DNA of 64,000 bases from Levilactobacillus namurensis (GCF_032197885.1 NZ_CP134159.1:2170001-2234000); one strand, 5' to 3'; positions 1 to 10,377 are shown, counted from the first letter of the stretch. The notes: generated by a model not told the origin, from the sequence alone. Numbers and translations are program-made.

Positions 1-2161
1 CACTCTCCAGGTCCTTAATGGACTGGTGGATCTGCTTGGTGGTTCGGAAGCGGGAGAACATCTCAATATTGACCGGATAGCCTTCGAAACGGTTGACCAT
101 GGTGTCATAGTGTTGTTGCGCTAGGATCGTGGTGGGCACCAGAAAGGCAACCTGCTTACCCGCTTCAACGGCCTTAAACGCCGCCCGCAACGCCACTTCG
201 GTCTTACCGTACCCCACGTCACCGACTAACAAGCGGTCCATCGGCCGGGGCTTTTCCATATCGTGCTTAACTTCGTTGATCGATCGCAGCTGATCCGGCG
301 TCTCGGGATAGGGGAAACTGTTGTCAAAGTCAGTCTGGAGACTATCGTCAACGGGAAAGGCGTACCCCTTCTCCGCCGCCCGCTTCGCATACAGGTCGAC
401 CAGCTCGTCGGCGATGTCTTCAATCTTGGCCGCGACTTTCTTCTTGGTCTTGGCCCACTCGGAGCCCCCCAGCTTGTTGATCCGCGGCTTCTTATCTTCC
501 GAGGAGACGTACTTTTGAATCAGATTCAATTGGGTGACCGGGATAAATAACTGCGCGTTATCCTGGTAGTCGATGGTCATGTAGTCCTGGTGGACCCCAT
601 CGACCGTCAGCGTCTGCATCCCGATGAACTTCCCAATCCCGTGGTTCACGTGGACCACGTAATCACCGGGCTTGAGGTCCGTGTAACTCTTCAACCGCTC
701 GGCATTGGCCATGCTTTGTCGCCGTGGGCGCTTCTTGGTCACCTTCTGGAACATCTCGGCTTCCGTGATGACCACCAGGTTCGCTTCTGGTAATTCAAAA
801 CCAGTCTGCAACCGTTCAGGAACTAACTGGGTCACTCCCGGTTGGAGGTTCTCCCGCTTAGTCAAGACGGCCTGGATTTCAAAGTCGTCGAGCGTTTTTT
901 CCGTCTTCTCCAGCCGCTCTTCGTCTTGAACCAGCAAGACCACGGCCTGCTTTTGCTTATGCCAGCGGTCGATTTCCGTCTTCATCACCGGCAACTGGCT
1001 GAAGAACTGCTGCATCGCCCGCGTCGTGACGTTGGTCACCGCCACGAACCGCAAACTGCCCATCCCCTTCTGGAACAAAGAGAGCATGATCTGCGCGTGG
1101 GGGTCATCTCTAACGATGGGGCGTAACTCACCACCGAACGTCTGATGGGCGAAGATCTGGTGGTGGGCCAATTTATCCGTGGCCCAGTTCGCTTCGTCTT
1201 CTAACAGCTGCCGTTCGCCGTCTTGCAACCGGGCGTAATCGCCAAACATCGCGATACCGTCTTGAGGCAGGTAATCGAGAATCTGGTGATGGTCCGGGAA
1301 AAGGTAGTCCGCAAACTCCATCAGTTGCGGATCGACCGACCCTTTGCGCAAGCCATCAATCAAGGGTTGAATCTGTCCGGTCAACGTCCCGGCATCCTTA
1401 GGCGCCAACGTCGCCGTCTGCGTCTTTAATTCAGCAGTCAACGCATCCGCCCCCGCCTGCCGTTCAGCGGCGTTCAGGATGAAATCCGTGGCGGGCAAGA
1501 CTTCGACCGACTCAATGTTTTCAATACTCCGCTGGGTCGCCGGGTCAAAGTACCGCAGGGAATCAACTTCGGTATCGAAGAAGTCCAAACGCACGGGATA
1601 ATCCGCTGCGAGCGGGTAAATGTCCACGATGGACCCGCGAACGGCAAAATCCCCGGGGCCTGCGACCAGCTTTTGATGGGTGTACCCCATCGCAAACAGG
1701 CGTTTTTGCAGATCCTCGAGGTCGTAATCGCCGCCTACCTTCACGGTAAAGCGGGCTTGGGCAAAATTATCGGGGGCGGGTAAGAACCGCCGTAAGCCCG
1801 ATAGTGCGGTCACCACCACCACGGGCCGGTCGCTTTGAAGCGCCCGGAGCGCGTTGATGCGATCCGCCCGGTATTCGGGAGAACTGGTCGCCACTTCCGC
1901 AGCTAGCAGCTCCTCGACCGGAAATTCAAAGAGTTCGTCTTCAGTTAAAAGGTTCGCCAAGTCATCGACCAGTTGACCTGCGTGGTAGAGGGTGTCCGTC
2001 ACGTAGATCAACGAGTGTTGCCGGTCGTGCAAGAGGCTCGCAATCAAGAGTGTTTCGGCCGAACCGTTAAGCCCGGTGACCAATTGCCGTTGCCCCGGAG
2101 CCGTCGACTGACGAATCGTTGTGTATTGCGGTGTTTGGGTTAAAAATCCTTCTAAATTCAA
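1..2161 (-). CDS. mfd: Transcription-repair coupling factor Mfd (partial, N-terminal ~720 aa)
   Basis: Mfd removes RNA polymerase stalled at DNA lesions and recruits UvrABC. The frame stays open to the left edge, so the C-terminal part of a protein usually near 1,170 residues is missing. The translation starts LNLEGFLTQTPQY, passes through the UvrB-like N-terminal region, then shows the translocase Walker A motif GDVGYGKTEV and motif Ia VPTTILAQQHYDT close to the edge. I chose the TTG at 2161-2159 because AGGAAG lies about 8 nt upstream and no better start precedes it. It follows pth in the same direction, the usual pth-mfd order of Firmicutes. Identity is certain; only the start is inferred. 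Confidence 0.95.
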   Translation of the reverse strand, partial: MNLEGFLTQTPQYTTIRQSTAPGQRQLVTGLNGSAETLLIASLLHDRQHSLIYVTDTLYHAGQLVDDLANLLTEDELFEFPVEELLAAEVATSSPEYRADRINALRALQSDRPVVVVTALSGLRRFLPAPDNFAQARFTVKVGGDYDLEDLQKRLFAMGYTHQKLVAGPGDFAVRGSIVDIYPLAADYPVRLDFFDTEVDSLRYFDPATQRSIENIESVEVLPATDFILNAAERQAGADALTAELKTQTATLAPKDAGTLTGQIQPLIDGLRKGSVDPQLMEFADYLFPDHHQILDYLPQDGIAMFGDYARLQDGERQLLEDEANWATDKLAHHQIFAHQTFGGELRPIVRDDPHAQIMLSLFQKGMGSLRFVAVTNVTTRAMQQFFSQLPVMKTEIDRWHKQKQAVVLLVQDEERLEKTEKTLDDFEIQAVLTKRENLQPGVTQLVPERLQTGFELPEANLVVITEAEMFQKVTKKRPRRQSMANAERLKSYTDLKPGDYVVHVNHGIGKFIGMQTLTVDGVHQDYMTIDYQDNAQLFIPVTQLNLIQKYVSSEDKKPRINKLGGSEWAKTKKKVAAKIEDIADELVDLYAKRAAEKGYAFPVDDSLQTDFDNSFPYPETPDQLRSINEVKHDMEKPRPMDRLLVGDVGYGKTEVALRAAFKAVEAGKQVAFLVPTTILAQQHYDTMVNRFEGYPVNIEMFSRFRTTKQIHQSIKDLES

Positions 2162-2248
2162 ACGATAACTTCCTATTCTTAAGAATGCTGAGCTGGTCTC
2201 CACGGCACATGGCAACCGCCTAAGGCCACCCTTCGCCGACTTGTCGGC

Positions 2249-2806
2249 TTAATTATACCGATTCATGAGTTGCGGAAATTCTGTTCCGGCGACCCAGTCA
2301 TCCAACGCCGCTACCGCGTGGTCACTGGCTTGATTGAACAATGGTTGTTGCTCGGCCGTGAACCGGCCTAAGACGTAATCGACCACCGTGTGCTGTTGCG
2401 GGTGGGCAATTCCGACCCGAATTCGGGCGAAGTCTTGGCTACCTACGTGGGCAATGATGCTCTTGATGCCGTTATGGCCCCCCGCAGAACCGTGGTCCCG
2501 TAACCGAATCCGGCCTAGTGGCAAGTCCATATCGTCGTGGACCACAATCACGTCGTCCAAATCAATCTTGAAATAGTCCATTAAGGGGTGGACGGCCCGC
2601 CCGGACTCGTTCATGAAGGTCGTGGGTTTAACCACTAAGACTTTTTCGCCATTGACCATTCCCGTTCCGAACCGGGCGTCGAACTTCCGCGTATCCAGGG
2701 TTAACTGGTGGGCTTGTGCAAAGGCATCCACGACCATGAATCCCGTGTTGTGCCGCGTCCCGTTATACTGCGGACCGATATTTCCTAAACCAACAATCAT
2801 CTTCAT
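2249..2806 (-). CDS. pth: Peptidyl-tRNA hydrolase
   Basis: Pth cleaves peptidyl-tRNA released from stalled ribosomes and recycles the tRNA; it is cytoplasmic. The 185-residue length is normal. Family motifs are visible: GLGNIGPQYNGTRHNTGF with the catalytic His19, FMNESG, HDDMDLP with the catalytic-site Asp, and GGHNGIKSI. A second in-frame ATG two codons downstream is possible, since AAGGGAG lies about 14 nt before the first ATG. It is probably co-transcribed with mfd, 87 bp downstream. Confidence 0.97.
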   Translation of the reverse strand: MKMIVGLGNIGPQYNGTRHNTGFMVVDAFAQAHQLTLDTRKFDARFGTGMVNGEKVLVVKPTTFMNESGRAVHPLMDYFKIDLDDVIVVHDDMDLPLGRIRLRDHGSAGGHNGIKSIIAHVGSQDFARIRVGIAHPQQHTVVDYVLGRFTAEQQPLFNQASDHAVAALDDWVAGTEFPQLMNRYN

Positions 2807-2930
2807 AATTTTTTAATAGGCTCCCTTAAAGCAGGTTATTTTTGACAGAGCGACAAAATAGCTGGACGGATAAACTTCCCGTTCAGCTGGCTACCAGAGC
2901 CGACATTCTATGACTGAGTCAACTGCGAAT

Positions 2931-2959
2931 AGTATAGCATAGTCCCCCGCACACGTCAT
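2931..2959 (-). promoter_or_regulatory. Promoter for pth-mfd
   Basis: On the minus strand ATGACG (2959-2954) is followed by a 17-nt spacer and TATACT (2936-2931). A TG one base upstream makes an extended -10. The placement upstream of pth fits; no transcription data support it. Confidence 0.6.
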
Positions 2960-3046
2960 GATTGGCCTCCCTACCCGGCCGGCGATATTGATAAACAATT
3001 TTTCTCCGAGATATAAGTTTTGTTTATGACGACTAAGACGCTTACA

Positions 3047-3055
3047 TGGTATACT
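3047..3055 (+). promoter_or_regulatory. Extended -10 of the ldh promoter
   Basis: TGGTATACT is an extended -10 about 60 nt upstream of the ldh start. No convincing -35 sits 16-18 nt upstream, so the TGN motif probably supplies recognition. Confidence 0.5.
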
Positions 3056-3103
3056 AACGCATAGGTATTCAACGTATGCCTAGATGTCCATACACTAATT
3101 TAG

Positions 3104-4072
<969 letters not shown>

Positions 4073-4093
4073 ATTTTAATTTGACTTCATCAA

Positions 4094-4123
4094 AAGACCG
4101 GGCCAGTTGCCCGGCCTTTTTTA
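4094..4123 (+). terminator. Terminator of ldh
   Basis: CCGGGC and GCCCGG pair across a 5-nt loop and are followed by a run of six T. It lies about 25 bp after the ldh stop. Confidence 0.9.
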
Positions 4124-4448
4124 TACGGTTTTTAGCATCACAAATTCGGCAAACACCCCTTGTTTTTACCAAGCTGACTGTTATCATTAATAAGTGGAAT
4201 TTATTAACTCGCCGTTAATTTTACGAGTTGACTAATCCTCCCCCACGAGCACCATCGGGGGTAAACGATCCCGTTATCCGGGGAAAAACGCTCAGTTAGC
4301 ACGGTGCAATCTTAGTCGGTAACTGACGGCTAAGTTGCATTTGCATTGTGATTTAAGGCTTTTTGAAGTAATCTGAGGGTAAGATAATCACGGATCGTTA
4401 AACTGGCGACTTTTGAGCCACCGGTACTATTCTTAGGGAGGCTACACC
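4124..4448. other. Intergenic region upstream of the L,D-transpeptidase
   Basis: No open frame is convincing here. Short dyads occur, for example CCCCCACGAGCACCATCGGGGG near 4238-4262 in part, but I could not identify a clear -35/-10 pair, so the promoter of the next gene is unassigned. Confidence 0.4.
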
Positions 4449-5831
4449 ATGCAAAAACGCAAAGCACTCGTCATTGGAGTCGTAACCGCCTGCGTAGCGG
4501 TTGGCGCTCTATATGTCAGTCAAGCCATGCACTATTCCCGCGCTAAAGTGTTCTTCAACGACACCCAAATCGCGGGCGTTAACGTCGGGGGCAATACCGC
4601 TCAGGAGGCGGCCACTAAGCTCAAGTCGGCGATGCACCAACTAACCTTAAAGGATGGCAAGCAAACGGTCAGCACCTTCAAACCGCAAGAAGCCAACCTG
4701 AAGATCACTTCTGTCACGGCCTTACAGCAACTGATCAATCAGCAAAATGCCTGGAGCTGGCCCGCTCACCTGACTTCTGCCACGGCAGATACCCTGAAGT
4801 TGGACACCAGCAGTAAGAACCAAAAGAGCGTCCAACAACTGGCCACCCAGATCACCACTAAGGCCAACCGGACCCGAACGGCCCCAACGGACGCCACGTT
4901 CACTTACCAGGACGGCCAGTACCGGGCAACTAAGGAAAAGACGGGGAACCAACTGGACGCTACCAAGGTCGCAGCGTCCATCACCCGGGCCTTAGATAAG
5001 GGTCAGTCCACGGTCAACGTCGCGGGGGATTACGTTCAACCCCAAGTGACCGTCAAGAGTACGGCCTTTAAGACGGCCCTAGCCAAGGCCCAACAAATCA
5101 CCAAACAAAAATACGTCTACAAACTGGGCAAGCACACCCTAACGATTCCGGCCGAAACCTTAGCCAGCTGGATCACCTTGAAGGACGGCCAAGTGGCAAC
5201 TAACCAAAGCAAGGTCAAAAGTTACCTGACCAAGTTAAGTCACCAGTACGGCACCGTCTATAAGACCCGGTCCTTCAAGTCCACCAAGCGGGACACCGTC
5301 AAAGTGCCAGCTGGGCTCTATGGCTGGAGTATCAACGTCAAGTCCGAAGCCCCTAAACTCGATCAACTGGTCGCTAAGGGCCAAGGCATGACGCGGACTC
5401 CCGTTATCCAAGGGTCCGGATACCACAAGGACGGCACCGACATCGGGAACTCCTACGTGGAAGTCGACAAGACCAACCAACACATGTGGGTCTACAAGAA
5501 CGGCAAGTTGGTGGTCTCGACGGACGTGGTCACGGGGTTACCAACCACCGCGCATCACACGCCGTCTGGTGTCTGGGTCATCTGGAGTAAGCAACGGAAC
5601 ACGACCCTGCGGGGCAAGAACGACAACGGCTCCAGCTACGCCTCTAAGGTCAAGTACTGGATGCCCGTTGACGACACCGGTGTGGGCATTCACGATTCAC
5701 CATGGCAACCGCAATACGGGGGCACCTGGTACGTGAAGCACGGCTCCCACGGGTGTGTCAACACGCCGCCTTCCAAGATTGCGTCCGTCTACGCCAACGT
5801 GAAGGTCGGAACCCCCGTCTTGGTTTTCTAA
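4449..5831 (+). CDS. L,D-transpeptidase (YkuD domain), membrane-anchored
   Basis: The enzyme forms peptidoglycan cross-links or attaches proteins to the wall through a Cys nucleophile. The 460-residue protein has a Lys/Arg-rich start, one membrane segment (about residues 6-24), a long extracytoplasmic region resembling the putative peptidoglycan-binding domain of the YkuD family, and a C-terminal YkuD domain from about residue 335. The catalytic motif reads HGSHGCVNTP with Cys436. GGAGG lies 7 nt before the ATG. It is flanked by terminators, so it is a single-gene unit. The class of cross-link made cannot be read from the sequence. Confidence 0.92.
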   Translation: MQKRKALVIGVVTACVAVGALYVSQAMHYSRAKVFFNDTQIAGVNVGGNTAQEAATKLKSAMHQLTLKDGKQTVSTFKPQEANLKITSVTALQQLINQQNAWSWPAHLTSATADTLKLDTSSKNQKSVQQLATQITTKANRTRTAPTDATFTYQDGQYRATKEKTGNQLDATKVAASITRALDKGQSTVNVAGDYVQPQVTVKSTAFKTALAKAQQITKQKYVYKLGKHTLTIPAETLASWITLKDGQVATNQSKVKSYLTKLSHQYGTVYKTRSFKSTKRDTVKVPAGLYGWSINVKSEAPKLDQLVAKGQGMTRTPVIQGSGYHKDGTDIGNSYVEVDKTNQHMWVYKNGKLVVSTDVVTGLPTTAHHTPSGVWVIWSKQRNTTLRGKNDNGSSYASKVKYWMPVDDTGVGIHDSPWQPQYGGTWYVKHGSHGCVNTPPSKIASVYANVKVGTPVLVF

Positions 5832-5848
5832 TGATTCTTTAAAAATAA

Positions 5849-5888
5849 CCCACCGATTATTCAGTTGATTGAATAATCGGTGGGTTTT
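5849..5888. terminator. Bidirectional terminator
   Basis: A perfect 14-bp stem (5849-5862 with 5871-5884, 8-nt loop) is followed by TTTT on the plus strand and preceded by an A-rich stretch that gives U residues on the minus strand. It can end both the L,D-transpeptidase transcript and the short convergent gene at 5899-6015. Confidence 0.88.
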
Positions 5889-5898
5889 ACTTAACCGT

Positions 5899-6015
5899 CT
5901 ATTTAATGGCCACGCCAATCGCCAATAGGACGATAATGGCAATGAATCCCGCTAGGGTCCAATACAGCCACTTCTTGGTAATGATCCGGTCATCATCGTG
6001 CGAGTCCTTATTCAC
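5899..6015 (-). CDS. Small single-pass membrane protein (38 aa)
   Basis: I do not recognise this family. The frame starts at GTG (6015-6013) with AGGAGG 7-8 nt upstream, encodes MNKDSHDDDRIITKKW followed by one hydrophobic helix (about residues 17-36), and ends at TAG beside a bidirectional terminator. The acidic N-terminus followed by KK and a helix suggests a tail-anchored or single-span protein. Small size makes the call tentative, but ribosome site, topology and terminator agree. Confidence 0.65.
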   Translation of the reverse strand: MNKDSHDDDRIITKKWLYWTLAGFIAIIVLLAIGVAIK

Positions 6016-6098
6016 CTTGCCACCCTCCTCTGCTCTAGATGTTATTCTCATTTTACCATTAAATTCTGGAAAAGATGCTACCGAATATGCAGGGAGTA

Positions 6099-6107
6099 TG
6101 GTATGAT
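6099..6107 (+). promoter_or_regulatory. Extended -10 for cbpA
   Basis: TGGTATGAT is an extended -10 about 45 nt upstream of the CBS-domain gene; no good -35 is present. Confidence 0.4.
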
Positions 6108-6152
6108 GAGAAGAGATTATGAGAAGTTTCTAATTTTAGGAGGTCATCTGCT

Positions 6153-6794
6153 ATGCTGCTTAAATCCCTAGTGAAACCGAAAGAACGGTTAGTGACGGTT
6201 CGCGAGGATGTCACCTTGGAGCAAGCCTTAAAAGTGCTTGAAGACTCTGGTTACCGGTGTGTGCCAATTCTAGACGAAACGGGCCAAATCTTCCGGGGAA
6301 ACATCTACAAGATGCACATCTATCGTCATAAATCGCGGGGCGGCGATATGCAGCTCCCGGTTACTTCCCTCTTAAAGAACGCCACCAAGTTCATTTCCGT
6401 GAACGCCGCCTTCTTTAACGTCTTCTTCTCAATCAAGGATCTTCCGTACATCGCCGTCTTGGACGACAAGAACGCTTTCTACGGCATCTTGACGCATACC
6501 CGGCTGATGGACATGCTGTCCCAATCTTGGAACGTCAACATCGGCAGTTACGTATTGACCGTCGTTTCCGCCGGTGAACGGGGTGACTTGGCCGGGATGG
6601 CTAAGGTCATCACCAAGTACACCTCGATTGCCAGTGTGATCAGCCTGGACGCCCAAGAAGGTGAACTGGTTCACCGAACCATGTTTACGCTCCCTGCAGA
6701 AGTGGACCAAGAGAAGCTTGACCGGATCGTCCACGCCCTGGAACGTAAGGAATTCCACGTTCCAGAAATTGAAGACCTTCGTCACGAAAGCTAA
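6153..6794 (+). CDS. cbpA: Cyclic-di-AMP-binding protein CbpA (CBS pair plus ACT domain)
   Basis: The 213-residue protein has two N-terminal CBS motifs (about residues 5-60 and 75-130, including GILTHTRLMDML) and a C-terminal ACT-like domain (about 135-213, starting near SYVLTVVS). This architecture and length match CbpA of lactic acid bacteria and Listeria, which binds c-di-AMP and is linked to osmotic and central-metabolic control. B. subtilis DarB and Listeria CbpB are shorter and lack the ACT part, which is why I prefer CbpA. A strong AGGAGG precedes the ATG. c-di-AMP binding itself is inferred from the family. Confidence 0.8.
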   Translation: MLLKSLVKPKERLVTVREDVTLEQALKVLEDSGYRCVPILDETGQIFRGNIYKMHIYRHKSRGGDMQLPVTSLLKNATKFISVNAAFFNVFFSIKDLPYIAVLDDKNAFYGILTHTRLMDMLSQSWNVNIGSYVLTVVSAGERGDLAGMAKVITKYTSIASVISLDAQEGELVHRTMFTLPAEVDQEKLDRIVHALERKEFHVPEIEDLRHES

Positions 6795-6840
6795 GTCGAC
6801 TGACAGACAGTCTTCAGCCACCACGAACCGTGTTACTTAA

Positions 6841-6890
6841 AAAAGCAGCTTACCCCCATTCTTCACCGTGGGGGTAAGCTGCTTTTGAGT
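6841..6890. terminator. Bidirectional terminator between cbpA and mazF
   Basis: An 18-bp perfect stem pairs 6841-6858 with 6869-6886 around a 10-nt loop; both strands end in a T run. It serves cbpA and the convergent mazF unit. Confidence 0.88.
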
Positions 6891-6955
6891 TTTCAGTCAT
6901 CTCATCGCTCCCGTCCGTGCCGGGACGGAATCGACCAGAAAAAGCGCACCCGAAA

Positions 6956-7369
6956 CTACGTGCGCGCTGGTCTTGAAGTGCTATGTACTCTTGCGGGTCT
7001 TTTCTTTCGCGACCGATCCACCAGGCCAATGCTGGTCGCCAAAGCGGCGTCCACCTGGGCCATCGTCTTGACATCTAAATGTGTCACCTGGTCTTTTAAC
7101 CGTTGCTTGTCAATCGTTCGAATCTGTTCAAGCAAAATGACGGAATCCCGCTCAATTCCGGTATGAGCGGCCGAAATGCCGACATGCGTCGGCATTTTAG
7201 GCTTCTCAATCCGGGCGGTGATTGCCGCCACGATAACGGTCGGACTATAGTGGTTCCCCACGTTGTTTTGAATAATCAACACGGGGCGCATCCCACCCTG
7301 TTCCGAACCAACGACCGGTGATAGATCGGCAAAGAAAACGTCCCCGCGCTTAACCTCAACACGGGCCAT
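6956..7369 (-). CDS. mazF: MazF/PemK-type mRNA interferase
   Basis: This family cleaves single-stranded mRNA at short sites and is held inactive by an antitoxin. The 137-residue protein carries the typical start [19 protein letters not shown], the core [10 protein letters not shown] and the helix [12 protein letters not shown]. It is the last gene of acpS-alr-unknown-mazF, a context shared with Bacillus ndoA (endoA) near alr and acpS. About 15 residues at the C-terminus (Arg/Lys/Pro/Ser-rich, after DRSRKKRP) extend past the usual end of the family. The antitoxin should be the 83-residue gene 13 bp upstream. Confidence 0.93.
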   Translation of the reverse strand: MARVEVKRGDVFFADLSPVVGSEQGGMRPVLIIQNNVGNHYSPTVIVAAITARIEKPKMPTHVGISAAHTGIERDSVILLEQIRTIDKQRLKDQVTHLDVKTMAQVDAALATSIGLVDRSRKKRPARVHSTSRPART

Positions 7370-7382
7370 AGGCCGCCATCCC

Positions 7383-7634
7383 CTATCTTCTGGATTTTTT
7401 TATCAGTGCTACTTGTTGCCGTCGAAATTGTGTTAAGTGGCGTTCGGCCTCTTCCTCACACGGGGTAAAGACCCGAACAATCTCCCGATTAATCGGTGCC
7501 ATCGCCTGGTAACCGTGAATCAATGCTAATTGGTCGGCTTGCTCAGTCGGGACGGTGATTAACGCTTGGCGCTGAATCGCCCGTGAAATTTTAACGCGAA
7601 TCCGAGCATGCATCGTTGGTCGTGTCGGCATCAT
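7383..7634 (-). CDS. Putative antitoxin partner of MazF (unclassified, 83 aa)
   Basis: I do not recognise the family. The protein is basic and starts [17 protein letters not shown], with a middle region [16 protein letters not shown] and a charged, probably helical C-terminus. It does not show the MetJ/Arc ribbon-helix-helix pattern of Bacillus NdoAI, nor a clear AbrB fold. Position alone suggests an antitoxin: AGGAGG precedes its ATG, and mazF follows after 13 bp. alr ends upstream on the same strand. It could also be an unrelated small housekeeping protein. Confidence 0.6.
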   Translation of the reverse strand: MMPTRPTMHARIRVKISRAIQRQALITVPTEQADQLALIHGYQAMAPINREIVRVFTPCEEEAERHLTQFRRQQVALIKKSRR

Positions 7635-7717
7635 GGTAACCCTCCTAATTGGTCACTAAACTTCTCCAATATAGTTTACCACGAAAGCTTCACCCATGAT
7701 ACGGGAAACCTAGTAAA

Positions 7718-8845
7718 TTAATTGATGTAGTGCCGCGGTAGGCGATCGGTAAAGCCGCAAGCCAGCTCATAATGAATGGTCCCGCAGTAATCTGCCAAGT
7801 CTTGGAGGCCAATGGTCTGGTCACCATCGCGTCCGACTAACGTGACCTTGGTACCCCGTTGGTAAGCCTGCGGTAAGCGAATCATCATCTGGTCCATGCA
7901 GACCCGGCCGATAATCTCGCAGAACTGACCAGCGACCAAGACGTGGAAGCCTTGAAGGCGCCGTTCGTAGCCATCGGCGTACCCAATCGGAACCGTACCG
8001 ACCCACTCGTCTTGTTGCGCCGTGTAGGTCGCCCCGTAACTCACGGATTCTCCAGCGTGTAACTGCTTGGTGTACACCAGTTCACTGGTCAGACTCATGG
8101 CTGGCTCCAGCGGATACGGCGTCTGCGGAATGGCTTCACCGGACGGATTCAGCCCGTAACCCGCAACGCCGAACCGCACCAGGTTGTCGTTGCAGGCATC
8201 GTGCCAAAGACTGGTGGCCGAGTTCGAGACGTGAACGTAGCGGGGACGGTGCGGTAAGGTGTCGACTAGCGCGTGCCACTTCGCGACCTGGCCCTTGAAG
8301 TAACGGTCGTCCGGATCATCGGCCGTGGAGAAATGGGTGAAGATCCCCTCAAAAATGAATTCCGTTGAATGGGTGGTCATGAAATCCGTTGCGGTCTTCA
8401 AGGCGTCCGGCGTTCTAAAGCCAATCCGTCCCATCCCGGTATCCAGGCCTAGGTGCACCCGTAACGGTGCTTTCGTTGGCGCCAAGGCCAGGTACTTTGC
8501 CGCTTCGGCTAGCCAATCCGTTGCCGCGACCGTCGCGGAGATCTTCTGGGCCGCCATCAACGGTGCATCCTGCGGTCGAGTGACCCCCAGGATCAAGATG
8601 GGATCATTAAAGCCCGCTGCCCGCAGTTCCAGCGCTTCATCTAAAATCGCCACACAAAAGCCACTGGCCCCGGCTTCCTTGGCTACGCGGGCAACTTGTG
8701 CCGCCCCGTGACCGTAACCATTGGCTTTGACCACCATGAATAAGTCACACCCGGCCTTTAACCGTCTAACTTCTGCTTGAATATTATGCCGCAACGCCTG
8801 ACGATCAATCACCAGCTGCGTGGGCCGATGTACCCCAACTACCAT
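7718..8845 (-). CDS. alr: Alanine racemase
   Basis: A PLP enzyme interconverting L- and D-alanine, supplying D-Ala for peptidoglycan and teichoic acids. The PLP lysine is K40 in [10 protein letters not shown]; the second catalytic region contains the Tyr in [19 protein letters not shown] follows. The 375-residue length is normal. acpS ends two bases upstream, so translation is probably coupled. Confidence 0.97.
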   Translation of the reverse strand: MVVGVHRPTQLVIDRQALRHNIQAEVRRLKAGCDLFMVVKANGYGHGAAQVARVAKEAGASGFCVAILDEALELRAAGFNDPILILGVTRPQDAPLMAAQKISATVAATDWLAEAAKYLALAPTKAPLRVHLGLDTGMGRIGFRTPDALKTATDFMTTHSTEFIFEGIFTHFSTADDPDDRYFKGQVAKWHALVDTLPHRPRYVHVSNSATSLWHDACNDNLVRFGVAGYGLNPSGEAIPQTPYPLEPAMSLTSELVYTKQLHAGESVSYGATYTAQQDEWVGTVPIGYADGYERRLQGFHVLVAGQFCEIIGRVCMDQMMIRLPQAYQRGTKVTLVGRDGDQTIGLQDLADYCGTIHYELACGFTDRLPRHYIN

Positions 8846-8847
8846 GA

Positions 8848-9207
8848 CTATTGCCCTCTTTCTAAAATAACTTGCGTCATCACCACAGTCGCGGTATGTG
8901 ATATCGAGACGTGCGCGATGCCCCTAAACGGCTGACGTCTAACTTCGGGGCGACCAGCAGCGTTGTCACGAACTTCTAGGTCTTGAAACCCGAAGGCCTT
9001 ACCAATCCCGGTGCCCAAGGCTTTCCCGTACGACTCCTTCACCGACCACCGGCCCGCTAGAAACTCCACGGCCCGCTGGCCACTCAAGCGTTGATAATCA
9101 CTGAGTTCCCCTGGTGTTAGGACCCGCGTTAGAAACGCCGGATAATCGCTCACCACTTGCTGGACCCGTGCTAAATCCGTAATATCGATTCCAGTTCCGT
9201 AGATCAC
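8848..9207 (-). CDS. acpS: Holo-[acyl-carrier-protein] synthase
   Basis: AcpS transfers 4'-phosphopantetheine from CoA to apo-ACP for fatty-acid synthesis. Magnesium ligands are visible: D8 in GTGIDIT and E58 in [11 protein letters not shown], followed by [10 protein letters not shown]. The start is GTG (9207-9205) with AGGGGGTG upstream. First gene of the acpS-alr-mazF unit. Confidence 0.96.
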   Translation of the reverse strand: MIYGTGIDITDLARVQQVVSDYPAFLTRVLTPGELSDYQRLSGQRAVEFLAGRWSVKESYGKALGTGIGKAFGFQDLEVRDNAAGRPEVRRQPFRGIAHVSISHTATVVMTQVILERGQ

Positions 9208-9491
9208 GGTGTCACCCCCTTAAACGTCTAAGCCTTATTCTAGCACAGCCAAGTCATGTTGGGGGTGACGTATCCCCGGTTAACGCAAATCGTTACCAAA
9301 ACACTAGTAATCCCGTCTCAGTCCCGTCATTGAGTGCCCCACCGGGACCTCCGCCAGACCAGCCTTACCTTCATCAATTAGAAATAAGGTATGCTTTCGA
9401 TAATTAAATGTTAGCATAATTAATTTACCCAATCAATAAATAAGCTACTCCCAAATCAGCATGACCCGGACACTCAACTGGGCCATGCCAG
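9208..9491. other. Divergent intergenic region acpS / amidotransferase
   Basis: About 350 bp with no coding frame. Minus-strand TAGAAT near 9236-9241 could serve acpS but lacks a good -35. The middle (9360-9450) is AT-rich compared with its surroundings and shows no recognisable element. Confidence 0.4.
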
Positions 9492-9520
9492 TTGGCGAAA
9501 CCCGCAAGTTGCGCTAGAAT
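9492..9520 (+). promoter_or_regulatory. Promoter of the C26 amidotransferase gene
   Basis: TTGGCG (9492-9497), a 17-nt spacer and TAGAAT (9515-9520) lie 35 bp before the start codon. Confidence 0.65.
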
Positions 9521-9554
9521 CGAAGGAACGCTTACGCATAAGGGAGTCTGAACA

Positions 9555-10268
9555 ATGAAAAAAATCATCGGCATCACGGCGGACGAGCTACTGGCTCCGA
9601 TGCCCTACATCAATCAACAACACGCCGACTTCGTGCCCCGGCCGTTAGTCGACGCGGTCACGGCCACGCAAGCCATTCCACTAGGTCTGGCCCCCGTCCC
9701 CACCACGGACGTGGCCGACCTCTTGGCACCACTCGACGGCTTAATCCTCACCGGCGGACCCGACGTTGATCCGACCTTTATGGGCGAAGACCCGCGCCCG
9801 GCCTTAGGCATCACCAACCGTCGCCGCGACATTTTCGAGATTGCCCTGGTCCGGGCCGCCGTCGCCCAACATTTACCGATCCTCGCCATCTGCCGCGGGA
9901 TGCACGTGGTCAACGTGGCCTTAGGCGGGACGCTGTACCAAGATTTGCCGACCCAGTACCCCGGCAAGGGCCTCCTCAAGCACCAACAGGCGGCTCCCGG
10001 TAACCTGCCGACCCACACCGTCACCGTGCGCCCTTCGGCCCTCCAAGACGCCGTGGGGCAGCACCCCTTCGTGAACTCGCGCCACCATCAAGCCGTACGT
10101 TTTCCCGCCGATGACGTGCTGATCGTGGCGCGCGCCAGTGACGGCGTCATCGAAGGCATTGAGAACGCCGATGCCAGCATCCAAGGCGTGCAGTGGCATC
10201 CGGAAAATATGTGGCGGGCGTACCCCGAACAACGTGCGCTCTTCCAGGCGTTCACGGACCGGCTCTAA
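9555..10268 (+). CDS. Gamma-glutamyl-gamma-aminobutyrate hydrolase family protein (peptidase C26)
   Basis: Class I glutamine-amidotransferase fold acting on a free gamma-glutamyl substrate. The 237-residue protein has the nucleophile elbow AICRGMHVVNV (Cys), the segment ILTGGPDVDP, and the catalytic His/Glu in GVQWHPE. Such proteins include PuuD, but there are no other putrescine genes nearby, so the substrate is unknown. It is a single-gene unit with its own promoter and faces cshA across a shared terminator. AAGGGAG lies 7 nt before the ATG. Confidence 0.88.
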   Translation: MKKIIGITADELLAPMPYINQQHADFVPRPLVDAVTATQAIPLGLAPVPTTDVADLLAPLDGLILTGGPDVDPTFMGEDPRPALGITNRRRDIFEIALVRAAVAQHLPILAICRGMHVVNVALGGTLYQDLPTQYPGKGLLKHQQAAPGNLPTHTVTVRPSALQDAVGQHPFVNSRHHQAVRFPADDVLIVARASDGVIEGIENADASIQGVQWHPENMWRAYPEQRALFQAFTDRL

Positions 10269-10334
10269 ACCCACTCCGTCATTAACACCACGTTCCGTGG
10301 TTCCACGGGTTTCCCCATTTCAACTATCCTCGCC

Positions 10335-10377
10335 GAAAAAAAGAGCGCACCGACCAGCCGGTCAGTGCGCTCTTTCC
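10335..10377 (-). terminator. Terminator of cshA (also usable from the plus strand)
   Basis: AAAGAGCGCAC pairs with GTGCGCTCTTT, extended by GACC/GGTC. On the minus strand the stem is followed by seven T, marking it as the cshA terminator; on the plus strand the T run is short. Confidence 0.88.
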
